Below are positions 37,001 through 44,646 of a DNA stretch of 64,000 bases, piece after piece. The translations under genes and the position numbers were made by a program. This stretch comes from Phycisphaerales bacterium (lineage in GTDB: Bacteria; Planctomycetota; Phycisphaerae; UBA1845), in assembly GCA_020639115.1 (NCBI GenBank), contig JACKHG010000002.1, positions 186,001 to 250,000 of the forward strand. The letters are read 5' to 3'. The notes under the pieces are model-generated. The model had not been told where the DNA came from, made no database searches, and saw only the letters and a list, made by a program, of their open reading frames with translations. The stretch's first letter is position 1; each line of letters starts with the position of its first letter.

Positions 37001-38136
37001 TTGTCGAAAAACTCAAGCTCATGGCCGACGAAACCCGCAAGATCATCCTCGAGGCGGGCACCACCCGCGAACAGATCGACCACCAGATCCGCGACGTCTG
37101 GTCGCTGACCGCGACGACCGACCAGCGCGTCCGCGAACTGGCTGCACTGACCGATCAGTCCCTGGCCAGCGAGAAGAACCTCAGCGAACTGATCACCGGC
37201 GCCGCGCGGCATACCCGGTCGCTCGCCGCCCAGGCCGATGCCGCGCACAAGAGCGTGGCCACCCTGGCGGCCCAGCATGACCAGGTCAAGGGCATCTGCG
37301 CGACCTTCGCCGAACGCATCGCCGAGGCACGCAAGGCGTGCACCGCGATCACCGACGCGAACGCGGTCGGCGGTGAACTCGCTCCCAAGCTCAAGGGCTG
37401 GATTGGTGAAATCCAGGGTCTGCTCACCGGAACCCGCGCACTCGTCGACGAGCTCCGCGCCGATGCGGACAAACTCGGTGCCCAGCACGAATCGGTGCGG
37501 CAGTTGTCCCTCGTCACCGGCGGCATCGAACGCAAGATCGCCAACCTGCAGGAGGCCTTGGCCAGCCCGATCACGGTGATTCAGGATGCCCGCAGCCAGG
37601 CCGAGGAGCTCAACGAGGTCTGTCTGGCGGTCAAACGCGTGTTCCGCGGCGTCTCCCAGGCCAGCCTCCAGGCGAACGAACGGATCAAGATGCTCGGCAA
37701 GCTGCTCATCGCGACCGAGCGCTCCGCGCACGCCATGAAGCAATGGGTGGACGAGGCCGCCCGGGCCCAGGCCCGCCTCTCCGGAACCCTCTCCGTCGTC
37801 CCGCAGATCCAGGATTCCCACCTGCTGGTGCCACTGGGCATCGACGGCCCCCTGCCGATGATCGGCGAGAGCGGCGCGTACATCGCCGCGGACGACAAAG
37901 CCACCGTGAGCCGCATGGCCGGCAACGGCAAAAAGGCCAACGGCGTGGCCAACGAATCCGCCCAGCCACGGCCCATGGCGGTGCCGATCGGCAAACAGGG
38001 CTCCGTCGCCAAGGCCGTCGTGCCCCTCGTTGACGTGCTCAAGGCCCGCCAGGCGAACGGCGGCCGACGGCTCGATCCCGCGGAGGTGCAGTCGATGGTG
38101 GATGCCGCCCGCCAGGCGGCGCCCGCCGGACCGTAG
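34021..38136 (+). CDS. ExeA/GspA-type AAA+ ATPase fused to a very long coiled coil
   Basis: The product is 1,371 residues. It opens 'MYLDRFALDRPPFEETTSPR', the standard start of ExeA-type ATPases. Walker A is 'GPSGSGRTML', Walker B 'LAVIIDDAEQL', and a C-terminal lid with 'LHHLAPHETGAYMEARLKAAG' completes a roughly 280-residue AAA+ module. From about residue 300 to 1,250 the sequence is almost uninterrupted Ala/Glu/Arg-rich coiled coil, similar in style to chemoreceptor or SMC-like rods. It includes two nearly identical 33-residue units (36459-36656). The C-terminal 120 residues are Ala/Gly-rich and loosely structured. ExeA assembles secretins with peptidoglycan binding; here the usual peptidoglycan-binding domain is replaced by the rod. 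No membrane helix was seen. The ATG at 34021 was chosen over 33976 for the family start. A terminator follows. Confidence 0.88.
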   Translation: MYLDRFALDRPPFEETTSPRFCYETAAVQSICDAVRLHVRTGSGLVLIEGPSGSGRTMLGRLLAERMPEEAHPVSVSPNVAEHTRFAVRLGAALQVPAPADADPEAYLSTLLEVVRTRHNLRLAVIIDDAEQLSADDLAGIDELLTAAQARDLRVTFVLLATDRIHEALSAPQLARLAEQLRTTARLHHLAPHETGAYMEARLKAAGSPGGLLFTPGAIEAIARIANGRMRQINALARQALIRADELELATIDADQIPVRDGESSQPAPPRAAISEPAMDPQSHANLSDLERMERLLARFAELSEHAPLRLAELEAGLTRLQERAEVIVRDTTSRVEQLEDSCARADTSEASITEQLPHIERLTGDAKRVQQRLDEFVRKLGDIDAASEERIALLLSGLESATAIHEKLESAGQQVSALIDEARHTAMDERESLVQVFDELSARREELSATIDALRRQRQTALEDNEAAIGEMVQRCRSEAAQACTMSAEALAEARRTVEANRTALTEQAGVAGRKLADARDACLSILEQVHRAQADIEARHAALMQHTTRFDERMAALAAASERSTRLTAGVDAATERLSETLSRAEQANGAMGRNIDTAAHLRDNCVATLERLQAEGVAAIEEKSTTANQQLNDALSRFEALVATEHKARSAAEDAVRTARTAVTRVQESEAKLADAQAAAINIEATASAALTAVQQQIKRFENSVEVIVKHGVDRARSEIQDLLEASGERVADNAQAVRQTADEAIERVNGEIHAALSAATAQITSTLDAGRAEAKRTAAETTEAITNAGNEAGERLNTIATCGGEHVRRDANQAAAAITAAVTNAMNQVNAKIATCQESIDHDANQAAAAITAAVTNAMSQVDTKITACQETIDRDVQHASSAIQVACTNAVSRTEERAAAILSSTEATLASRQEEITQSAAATTDRLDTELALFTATARSAIEQSAAEKIEEVLKAAGDTEEQTRERITSLATGALQSLEGEIDSAQAVVEKLKLMADETRKIILEAGTTREQIDHQIRDVWSLTATTDQRVRELAALTDQSLASEKNLSELITGAARHTRSLAAQADAAHKSVATLAAQHDQVKGICATFAERIAEARKACTAITDANAVGGELAPKLKGWIGEIQGLLTGTRALVDELRADADKLGAQHESVRQLSLVTGGIERKIANLQEALASPITVIQDARSQAEELNEVCLAVKRVFRGVSQASLQANERIKMLGKLLIATERSAHAMKQWVDEAARAQARLSGTLSVVPQIQDSHLLVPLGIDGPLPMIGESGAYIAADDKATVSRMAGNGKKANGVANESAQPRPMAVPIGKQGSVAKAVVPLVDVLKARQANGGRRLDPAEVQSMVDAARQAAPAGP
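36459..36656 (+). repeat. Two tandem 99-bp units inside the coiled-coil gene
   Basis: Positions 36459-36557 and 36558-36656 are in-frame repeats encoding 33 residues each ('DANQAAAAITAAVTNAM' followed by NQV or SQV). The start of each unit is identical at the DNA level, which implies a recent duplication. A third, decayed unit follows ('HASSAIQVACTNAVS'). Confidence 0.9.
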
Positions 38137-38172
38137 CGGCAGTTCGGCCTTCACGACATGCATTGACCTACG

Positions 38173-38202
38173 GACCGGCTTTTCCTCAGCCGGTCTTTTT
38201 TT
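38173..38202 (+). terminator. Rho-independent terminator
   Basis: The eight-pair stem GACCGGCT / AGCCGGTC with a seven-base loop is followed by seven T (38196-38202). It ends the transcript of the coiled-coil ATPase gene just before the convergent gene. Confidence 0.92.
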
Positions 38203-38966
38203 CAACCGCCGTGCGCCACGCGCTGAAACGCGGCTGCATCCTGCAGATCGACGTCGCGGTCGTCATCGAAGTCGAACGCGTTGAGGCATTCCACCGGGCA
38301 GGTGGTGACCTGCGAGTCCATTGGCTCGGGGAGGTGCGCGGGCCCGCCGCCGTCGAGACAGGCAGCCAGCGCCGCGTCGTCGGCAGCGTCGATCGCGCCA
38401 CTCTCGTCGAAGTCACCCGTCGCCAGCACGCCGGCACTGCGCACAGGGGCGTTCGTGAAACTGAAGGTTAAGGGCGCCGAAGTCCCGTACCCGGTGCTGC
38501 CGTCGTCACGCAGGACGAACGTGGCATTCCAGATGCACTGCGCGGGATCGAACGCGGGATCCTGGCTGTTGATGTGCCAGGTGAGGTGCTCGTGCAGCGT
38601 CGACCCGCCGAGCAGCGTATCGTCGCCCGGGTCGTGCAGGATCTGAAAGCCGTCGTCGATCAACTGGAACGCGGGGTCCATTGCCACCACCTCGAGCCAG
38701 ATCGCAGCGCCCGCCTGGAGCGGATCGAGCGCGTCCCCCGCCACGACGTGATCGAAGCCCGGGTCGTCGTTGGTCCAGCCCTGCAGCAGCCCACTGACCG
38801 GGCTGAGCGGTGCGAAATTCTCCTCCGGTACAAACCCATTGGAACTGATGGCCAGCAGGTCGGTTGCGGTACGGCCCACCCAGACGTCGCCTTGATGCTG
38901 GCCGTACGCGGTGCCGCAGCCGGCCAGAACGATCCATATCCCCATTCGCCACGGATTGCGTTTCAT
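38202..38966 (-). CDS. Exported protein with dockerin/EF-hand-like C-terminus
   Basis: The product is 254 residues. A signal peptide (MKRNPWRMGIWIVLAGCGTAYG) precedes a beta-rich domain. It is a clear paralogue of the next gene upstream: 'GDVWVGRT', 'SGLLQGWTNDDPGFDHV', 'STLHEHLTWHINSQDPAFDP' and 'FSFTNAP' all have counterparts. The C-terminus carries two Asp-rich EF-hand-like loops ('GDFDESGAIDAADDAAL', 'FDFDDDRDVDLQDAAAF'), probably for surface attachment or calcium binding. The histidine content of the core domain hints at metal binding. GGAGGG before the ATG supports the start. The function is unknown. Confidence 0.75.
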   Translation of the reverse strand: MKRNPWRMGIWIVLAGCGTAYGQHQGDVWVGRTATDLLAISSNGFVPEENFAPLSPVSGLLQGWTNDDPGFDHVVAGDALDPLQAGAAIWLEVVAMDPAFQLIDDGFQILHDPGDDTLLGGSTLHEHLTWHINSQDPAFDPAQCIWNATFVLRDDGSTGYGTSAPLTFSFTNAPVRSAGVLATGDFDESGAIDAADDAALAACLDGGGPAHLPEPMDSQVTTCPVECLNAFDFDDDRDVDLQDAAAFQRVAHGG

Positions 38967-39094
38967 GTCGATCCCTCCGGAGCCATGCTCCCGGTCGAAC
39001 GATTTCCTCGGGGCCGGGGCGGCCCGACGCCGCCAGCGCGACGCCGGGCCGGTATCCCGCCCAGCCATGCCTCTTTCCCCAACCGGGCGGAAAA

Positions 39095-39694
39095 TCAACG
39101 GCGCCGGCGGCGCACGACCAGGACGACGCCCGCGAGCAGCAGGCTCGCGGCGCCCGGCTCGGGCACGTTGGTCAAGCCCCACGTGTACACAGCCGATGCG
39201 TCGTACTGCGTCGAGCCCGTGTCGAGCAGGCGGAACTGGACTTCCCAGACCGTCTGCGCCGGGTTGAAGGCGGGGTCGGTGGAATCGATCAGCCAGTCGA
39301 TGTGGCGGTGCAGCGTCTCGTCGCCCAGGACGAGCTGTTCGCCCGGCGCGTCCAGCGCGTCTGTAAGCGGATTCCCCACCAGGGCCGGATCGATGCTGAC
39401 GATTTCAAAGACGATGTTGGCGCCGGAGCCGAGAATGTAGAAATCCTCTGCCGGCTCGTCGGTTTCAAGGTGGTCGAAGCCCGGCTCGTCGCCCGCCCAG
39501 CCCGTCAGCAGTCCGTTCACGGGCGCCAGAACGGTCGGCTCGGTGAAGTCGTACTCGACCGAGAGCGCGCCGGCACCGGTGCGGCCCACGACAATATCGC
39601 CGTCGTGAACGTGCTCCGCGCCGGCACGCGCCGCGACGGGGAAGATGATCAGGGCGAGGGTGCAGGCGATAATCCAATTGAGTGGTCGTTTCAT
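39095..39694 (-). CDS. PEP-CTERM exported protein, paralogue of the neighbouring gene
   Basis: The product is 199 residues. It has a signal peptide (MKRPLNWIIACTLALIIFPV) and begins its mature part with 'AEHVHDGDIVVGRTG'. The core mirrors the adjacent paralogue ('NGLLTGWAGDEPGFDHL', 'ETLHRHIDWLIDSTDPAFNP'). It ends in a classic PEP-CTERM sorting signal: 'VPEPGAASLLLAGVVLVV' followed by five Arg. PEP-CTERM proteins are cleaved and anchored by exosortase and often build the extracellular matrix. No exosortase gene is in this window. The conserved His residues suggest metal binding. GGAG about ten bases before the ATG fixes the start; a start five codons upstream is possible. Confidence 0.8.
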   Translation of the reverse strand: MKRPLNWIIACTLALIIFPVAARAGAEHVHDGDIVVGRTGAGALSVEYDFTEPTVLAPVNGLLTGWAGDEPGFDHLETDEPAEDFYILGSGANIVFEIVSIDPALVGNPLTDALDAPGEQLVLGDETLHRHIDWLIDSTDPAFNPAQTVWEVQFRLLDTGSTQYDASAVYTWGLTNVPEPGAASLLLAGVVLVVRRRRR

Positions 39695-39812
39695 GCTTCT
39701 TTTCTCCATGACGGCATCCTCCCGTGGGGGACGCCGGTGTTGTCGAGTTGTCTTTCCTGGATTTCCGGGTTCGCATACCGCCGGCGCGGTCAGCCGATGC
39801 CGCTCCGCGAAA

Positions 39813-40556
39813 TCACGGCTGCATCGGCTTCTTGCCGCCGGGCACGATCGCCGGGTCGTAAAGGTTGTGATTGAAGTACAGGTACTGCGGGAAACGACTC
39901 TCAGCGAGGTCGATCTCGTAGGTCCGGGAGAACCGGTACGGCGACACGTGCCCGTCGAAGAAGCTGTAGTTCGCACGATCGCGATGCCGCGTTTCCGCGA
40001 CCTGCTCCACCGCGAGCACGTCGGGATTGCTCCACCAGTCCTCGGGGTGCACGTGATCGGCGACCGCAAACTGGGTCTTCTCCGCCAGTTCCACCATGAA
40101 GACCGTGTCGGACGCGCGCCGGATCAGGCCGAAGCGGTTGTACGGCCCCTTTCCGCCGATCTCCTTCACCGTGTAGTAGGTGGTCGCGAAGCTCGTCCTG
40201 CGCTCCTGCGTCGTGGTGGGCCACGGCGTCTCCCAGTACGGACTCTTGTCGCTCGGACAGCGGGCGACCAGCTCGTTGCCGTACTCCGTCTTCAGCGTGT
40301 TGATCCACGCCGCCTGCTCGTCCACGTTCCCCCCGTGACTCAGGCCCGCGGTGACCAGGTAGTCGTTGTTCGACACCGCATACTCCTGCACTGCGAGCAG
40401 CAGGCTGCGCAGGTTGCTGGCGCACACGGTCTCCTTGGTCTGCTCCCGGGCCTTCTTCAGGCTGGGCAGCAGGATCGCGATGAGCAGCGCGATGATCGAA
40501 ATCACCACGAGAAGCTCGACGAGCGTAAACGCCCGTTCGTCAGCATGACGGTTCAT
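39813..40556 (-). CDS. Type II secretion/pilin-like pseudopilin with N-methylation motif
   Basis: The product is 247 residues. The N-terminus is a textbook prepilin: 'ERAFTLVELLVVISIIALLI', with cleavage expected before Phe and Glu at +5. The C-terminal domain ends like planctomycete prepilin-type proteins ('FFDGHVSPYRFS'). It is probably processed and inserted into a pseudopilus. It lies between the two exported paralogues and the His-rich protein on the same strand, so it may assemble or export the neighbours. Confidence 0.85.
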   Translation of the reverse strand: MNRHADERAFTLVELLVVISIIALLIAILLPSLKKAREQTKETVCASNLRSLLLAVQEYAVSNNDYLVTAGLSHGGNVDEQAAWINTLKTEYGNELVARCPSDKSPYWETPWPTTTQERRTSFATTYYTVKEIGGKGPYNRFGLIRRASDTVFMVELAEKTQFAVADHVHPEDWWSNPDVLAVEQVAETRHRDRANYSFFDGHVSPYRFSRTYEIDLAESRFPQYLYFNHNLYDPAIVPGGKKPMQP

Positions 40557-40697
40557 GAGAGACTTTCCGCGAGTGGACGTCGTGCACACGCCCCCCTGCA
40601 GCGAGGTGGGCGTGCGCTGTCCCGCGCCAGGCCAGCGCGCATAGGGGCGCTGGCGATGGACACGCCGTGACCGGGTTGAGAGCGACGGAGGCTGAGG

Positions 40698-41048
40698 TCA
40701 GGCGTTCGGCGGACCCCGCGGACTGGGCGCCGTGAGGTGGGTGTCGGGCGTCCAGCGTGATTCGACCGGTTGGGGGCGGCGTTCAACGAGCCGCAGGGCA
40801 AGGATGGCAGCCGGTGGCGGCGTGAGGTCCGTTGTACGGGCCGTCACCAACTGAAAGCAGATCGGGCAGTGACTCGGGTCGTGCCCCGCCGGCTCCATCG
40901 GCGCGGGATGGTGGTCACCCTGCTCCGGGTGGACGGAGCACGCTCGCATGTGTTCCGCCAGCGCCAGGCCGCTGCCCACCCACATGTACGCGGGCAGCAG
41001 GCAGAGCGTCAGGACACGACTGCACCAGGATGTTTGGCGGAGTAACAC
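40698..41048 (-). CDS. Exported small His/Cys-rich protein
   Basis: The product is 116 residues. A signal-like stretch ('VLTLCLLPAYMWVGSGLALA') precedes a His-rich segment ('HPEQGDHHPAPMEPAGHDPS') and a C-x-x-C motif ('HCPICFQ'). This looks like a periplasmic metal-binding protein. The only in-frame start that gives a full signal is a GTG at 41048, which overlaps the proposed operator; a leaderless transcript is possible. It would be the first gene of the minus-strand set. I do not recognise a named family with confidence. Confidence 0.6.
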   Translation of the reverse strand: MLLRQTSWCSRVLTLCLLPAYMWVGSGLALAEHMRACSVHPEQGDHHPAPMEPAGHDPSHCPICFQLVTARTTDLTPPPAAILALRLVERRPQPVESRWTPDTHLTAPSPRGPPNA

Positions 41049-41085
41049 TTCGTATTACTATGGACCGGGAATGGCGGGCTGTCAA
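41042..41085 (-). promoter_or_regulatory. Promoter with overlapping palindromic operator
   Basis: On the minus strand a perfect TTGACA (41080-41085) is followed after 19 bases by TAGTAA (41055-41060). The 17-base dyad GTAACACTTCGTATTAC (41042-41058; GTAAnAC-nnn-GTnTTAC) overlaps the -10 box and the predicted start of transcription. That position is typical of Fur/Zur-type repressors. The regulator's identity is inferred only from the layout and the His-rich products. Confidence 0.5.
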
Positions 41086-41228
41086 GTCCGATTCGACGAA
41101 TCGAACCCGGGAAATGCGATTCTGACACATGTCAGACGACATGGCGTGGTGGCACGTCGAGATACACTCGGTGGCAGGATCGCCGATCGCGGGGCCACAA
41201 ATGCGCTTGGGGTGACCGACAGGCTGAC

Positions 41229-41861
41229 CTACTGCTGGATAGCTTCCCCAACTTCACTTCTCGAGGCGAGGGGCTCGGAACCGTCCCAGACGCGGATGTC
41301 GGCGATCTCGACTTGCGGCGTCAGCCCGTCACGCGCCCTCCAGACCGGCTCGCCACAGATGCGGTGCGAACCCGGCAGGATCGGCCCCCGCCAGTCCTGA
41401 TCGACCGTGAGCGGAGTAGCAGCGTACGTGACGACGGACGAAACCGGATCGCCGGCTTCATCGAGCAGCACCACGCGGACCGCCATCAGCGTAACGGTCT
41501 TGTCGCCGTTGTTGGTCACGTCAAGCACCAGTTGCCGTAGGTCGTCGCGGCTACTGGACACGAGACGCACGTTCACATCCACCTGGTCCCGGTAGCTGGG
41601 ATCGCGCACGTCCTCGAACGCATCGGCCAGGGCTGGCGGCAGCGCATCGCGGATCTCGGGCAGCAGCTCCGGCAGCGACTGCAGGGTGTCCGTGCCGACG
41701 CCGAGCACCGCGTCCACCTTGTGATCCACGACGTGGAGCGCGTACACCCCGATCGCGGCTGAGCAGACGACGGCTGCAGTCAGCAGCCCGAAGAACCCAT
41801 AAGCGACGGCACTGGGAAAGCCGCCCCGCCGGACGACCTGGGTGTGATTGCCTGCGTGCAT
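41229..41861 (-). CDS. Membrane-anchored hypothetical protein with Ig-like domain
   Basis: The product is 210 residues. One N-terminal membrane helix ('AVAYGFFGLLTAAVVCSAAI') is followed by a charged linker and a beta-rich extracytoplasmic domain ('LRQLVLDVTNNGDKTVTLMA', 'VVTYAATPL') resembling FxLYD/Ig-type domains. AGGAGCAGG before the ATG at 41861 supports this start. I do not recognise a named family. It lies alone between the His-rich operon and the CoA-binding gene. Confidence 0.7.
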   Translation of the reverse strand: MHAGNHTQVVRRGGFPSAVAYGFFGLLTAAVVCSAAIGVYALHVVDHKVDAVLGVGTDTLQSLPELLPEIRDALPPALADAFEDVRDPSYRDQVDVNVRLVSSSRDDLRQLVLDVTNNGDKTVTLMAVRVVLLDEAGDPVSSVVTYAATPLTVDQDWRGPILPGSHRICGEPVWRARDGLTPQVEIADIRVWDGSEPLASRSEVGEAIQQ

Positions 41862-42036
41862 GGCCCTGCTCCTGCGTTGGGGGTCCTTCCAGCCAGAGAC
41901 GCCGTGGTCTGGCGGAAGCGTGATTCCACAGGAACATTCGAAGCGCGCGGCGGGATATTCGCCGACGTTGGAGACGGCGGGCTTCGGGTGGCGCAACTCT
42001 ATTGATATCGGGAACTTACGATTCGCGTTGCGCCGG

Positions 42037-42414
42037 TCAGCGGTACTCGCCAGGTGCAACGCCGACATCGATGATGCTGCAGGCCTGGATGACGTTCAGC
42101 CCCAGCCCCTTGGCCTTCTCGAGCACCGCGTCGCTCTCGGTGCCCGGGTTCAGCCACACTTCGTCGGGAGCCTTGGCGGCGATGTCGTCCAAGGCATCGA
42201 GCAGGATCGCCGGCGGCAGGTAGACCGAAACGCGGTCAAGATGACCCGGAACGTCGCCGAGCGTCGCGTAGCACTTGAGCCCCTCGATCTCGTCGGCCCG
42301 CGGGTTCACCGGGTAGACCGTCCAGCCCTGGTCAATATAGGCCCGGACGGCGATGTTCCCGTACTTGGCGCGGTTCGTCGACGCCCCCAGGATCGCGACG
42401 GTCTGGTCGGCCAT
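42037..42414 (-). CDS. CoA-binding (YccU-type) Rossmann protein
   Basis: The product is 125 residues. It has 'VAILGASTNRAKYGNIAVRA' at the N-terminus and 'EVWLNPGTESDAVLEKAKGLG' with a terminal 'QACSIIDVGVAPGEYR'. These are the landmarks of the CoA_binding (PF13380) family, a single Rossmann domain related to the succinyl-CoA synthetase alpha subunit. The physiological role is unknown. It starts two bases after the deacetylase gene ends and is very likely cotranslated with it. Confidence 0.92.
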   Translation of the reverse strand: MADQTVAILGASTNRAKYGNIAVRAYIDQGWTVYPVNPRADEIEGLKCYATLGDVPGHLDRVSVYLPPAILLDALDDIAAKAPDEVWLNPGTESDAVLEKAKGLGLNVIQACSIIDVGVAPGEYR

Positions 42415-42416
42415 GG

Positions 42417-43412
42417 TCACTCCTGCATCTTCGCAGCCACCCCATTGGCAGCCGCGAGCAACTCCTTCACGTGCAGGGCGACCGACTCGCCCAGCGCCTG
42501 GAGATCGTAGCCCCCCTCCAGCACGCTGACCAAGCGCCCCCCGGCGTGCCGCCGAGCGATGTCCGCGACCGCCTGGGTCATCCACCCGTACGACGCCGTT
42601 TCGAGGTCGATCGGTGCCAGCGGATCGCGCTGGTGGGCGTCGAAACCCGCGGATATCAGCACGAACTGCGGCTTGTACTGGTCCATCGCGGGCAGAACGG
42701 ACTCGTCGAACGCCCGGCGATAGTCGCTATCCGTGGCCCCGGGATAGAACGGTATGTTCAGCGTCGTCTCCTTGCCCGCGCCCGTGCCCCGCTCGTTGGG
42801 AAACCCGGTTCCCGGATAGACGTACGACGGGTGGCCGTGCAGGCTGCAGAAGTAGACCGACGGGTCCTCCTCGAAGAGATGCTGCGTCCCGTTGCCGTGG
42901 TGGACGTCCCAGTCGATGATGGCGACGCGTTCGATCTTGTACCGGTCGCGCAGATGCCGGGCAGCGATAGCAACGTTGGCCAGCAGGCAGAACCCCATCG
43001 AAACGTCGCGCTCGCAGTGATGGCCGGGCGGCCGTACGGCGCAGAACGCGTTGGGCACGGTGCCGGCCATGACCGCATCGACGGCTGCCAGCGCTCCGCC
43101 GGCTGAGAAGCGCGCGACCTCGTAGCTCTGCGGGCAGATGGCGCTGTCCACGCAGTCGATCCGCGGTGCGCCCGACGCGCAGGTCGTCCGCAGACGGTCC
43201 AGGTACTCATGGCTGTGCACCGCGAGGATCTCCGCGTCGGTCGCCTCGCGTGGTGCAAGTGGCTGGCAGCGCTCGATCACGCCGGCCGCGGACAGTGCCT
43301 CGCGGATCGCGGTAAGTCGGTCGGCCCGCTCCGGGTGCCCGGCACCCGTATCGTGCGCGAGGTAACGCTCATCCCAGATCAGCCCCGTGGCCCGGTCCTG
43401 TTGGTCGGTCAT
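42417..43412 (-). CDS. Histone deacetylase / AcuC-like amidohydrolase
   Basis: The product is 331 residues. The class II-like zinc deacetylase core is clear: 'RPPGHHCERDVSMGFC' with the His dyad, 'IIDWDVHHGNGTQHLF' with Asp and His zinc ligands, 'ISAGFDAHQRDPL', and 'LEGGYDLQALGESV'. The Tyr of the last motif is the transition-state stabiliser. It deacetylates acetyl-lysine or acetylpolyamine substrates. The coupled CoA-binding protein downstream suggests a link with acyl-CoA metabolism, as in AcuC-type systems; this is inference. Confidence 0.95.
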   Translation of the reverse strand: MTDQQDRATGLIWDERYLAHDTGAGHPERADRLTAIREALSAAGVIERCQPLAPREATDAEILAVHSHEYLDRLRTTCASGAPRIDCVDSAICPQSYEVARFSAGGALAAVDAVMAGTVPNAFCAVRPPGHHCERDVSMGFCLLANVAIAARHLRDRYKIERVAIIDWDVHHGNGTQHLFEEDPSVYFCSLHGHPSYVYPGTGFPNERGTGAGKETTLNIPFYPGATDSDYRRAFDESVLPAMDQYKPQFVLISAGFDAHQRDPLAPIDLETASYGWMTQAVADIARRHAGGRLVSVLEGGYDLQALGESVALHVKELLAAANGVAAKMQE

Positions 43413-43545
43413 GCGGCGAGTATACGCAGCGCGGCGCCGGCAGCCCAGTTGGTTTTGCTGGCGGGAATGCGGTCAGCCGGTTATCTTCGCGCGGCGCGGC
43501 GATAGTGATTCGCCCGCGCGTGGGACCTGTTGGAAAGCGAACGTC

Positions 43546-44223
43546 ATGGCGCAGCTCGAGGCCCTGGCTGACCAGTTTGAACTGCTCACCTTCGACTGCT
43601 ACGGCACGCTGATCGACTGGGAGGTGGGCATCCGGTCCACCCTGGCTGAACTCGGCCTCACTGGACGCGTGCTCAACGACGTCATGGACGCCTACGTACG
43701 GACCGAGGCGGCGGTCGAGCAGCAACCCTACCGCACGTACCGCGAGGTGCAGTCGGCGACGCTGACCCTGCTGGCCCGCGACTTCAACTTCACCGTTCCG
43801 GCCGAGCAGGCGGACATCCTGAGCAGGCAACTGCCCGCCTGGCCGCCCTTCGCCGACACGAACGACGCGCTGAAACGCCTGCGCAAGCGCTACCGCCTGG
43901 GGATCCTCTCCAACATCGACCGGGACCTGCTGGCCGCCACCCGGGTGCACTTCGACGTGGACTTCGACCCGGTGGTGACCGCCGAGGACGTCCGCTCGTA
44001 CAAGCCCGCCCACCCGCATTTCATGCGCGTTATCCAGCAGTTCAGCGACCGCAACCGGGTACTCCACGTGGCCCAGAGCCTCTATCATGATGGCGTGCCG
44101 GCTGCGGAGCTCGGCCTGAACTACGTGTGGATCAACCGATATCACGGCAAGGATCGCCAGCACGTGCCCATGCTAGGAGAATTCCCAAGCCTGGCAGCCC
44201 TGGCGGACGAACTGGGCGCATAG
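43546..44223 (+). CDS. HAD family hydrolase, haloacid dehalogenase type II
   Basis: The product is 225 residues. Motif I 'LTFDCYGTLIDW' holds the nucleophile Asp, motif II is 'LGILSNIDRDLL', motif III is 'VRSYKPAHPHF', and the acidic motif IV is replaced by 'HVAQSLYHDGVPA'. The pattern fits type II haloacid dehalogenase-like proteins. The natural substrate is probably a small phosphate ester or a 2-haloacid. It is divergent from the deacetylase gene and precedes the small gene at 44256. Confidence 0.9.
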   Translation: MAQLEALADQFELLTFDCYGTLIDWEVGIRSTLAELGLTGRVLNDVMDAYVRTEAAVEQQPYRTYREVQSATLTLLARDFNFTVPAEQADILSRQLPAWPPFADTNDALKRLRKRYRLGILSNIDRDLLAATRVHFDVDFDPVVTAEDVRSYKPAHPHFMRVIQQFSDRNRVLHVAQSLYHDGVPAAELGLNYVWINRYHGKDRQHVPMLGEFPSLAALADELGA

Positions 44224-44255
44224 GCGCAGCCCGGGTGCCCGTTGCGAGAACTTCC

Positions 44256-44537
44256 ATGAATCCGACCCATCCCAAACTCGAGCCGGGGCAGCGCGTCCGG
44301 ATCGTCCAGCAGATCGATCGCCGCGAGGGCGACTGGCGCGGAGCGGCTGAGGGCGTGCTCGTCGACGTGCACACCCGCCCCACCGGAAGCTGGTACGTCG
44401 GCAAGCCCGAGGGGCGCTACCCGCTGCGGCGCGTCACCATCCGCAAGGATAACGGCGAGCTGAGCATCATCTCGCTGGACGAGGACAGCCAAATCGAGAT
44501 TCTGCCGGCGGCGCCGGATGCCGCAGCCACCTCCTGA
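44256..44537 (+). CDS. Hypothetical small SH3-like beta protein
   Basis: This is a 93-residue protein with alternating beta segments ('GQRVRIVQQIDRREGDWRGA', 'EGVLVDVHTRPTGSWYVGKP', 'LRRVTIRKDNGELSIISLDE'). This is the pattern of a small SH3-like barrel. It has no signal or membrane segment. It begins 32 bases after the HAD gene and may be cotranscribed with it. I do not recognise a named family. Confidence 0.65.
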   Translation: MNPTHPKLEPGQRVRIVQQIDRREGDWRGAAEGVLVDVHTRPTGSWYVGKPEGRYPLRRVTIRKDNGELSIISLDEDSQIEILPAAPDAAATS

Positions 44538-44646
44538 TATAATTCCCAATGGCGTGCGTGCCGGCCCGGGCCGGATGACCGCCGGCCGGGCGGACCCTGC
44601 GCGGTGCGGCGCCCTTCGAAAAGACCTTACCGCGAGCAGCCCGCGT

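Noticed and set aside
43387..43545. A longer N-terminal extension of the HAD hydrolase
   Set aside because: The extension lies antisense to the deacetylase start and is not family-like; the ATG at 43546 gives the standard protein.
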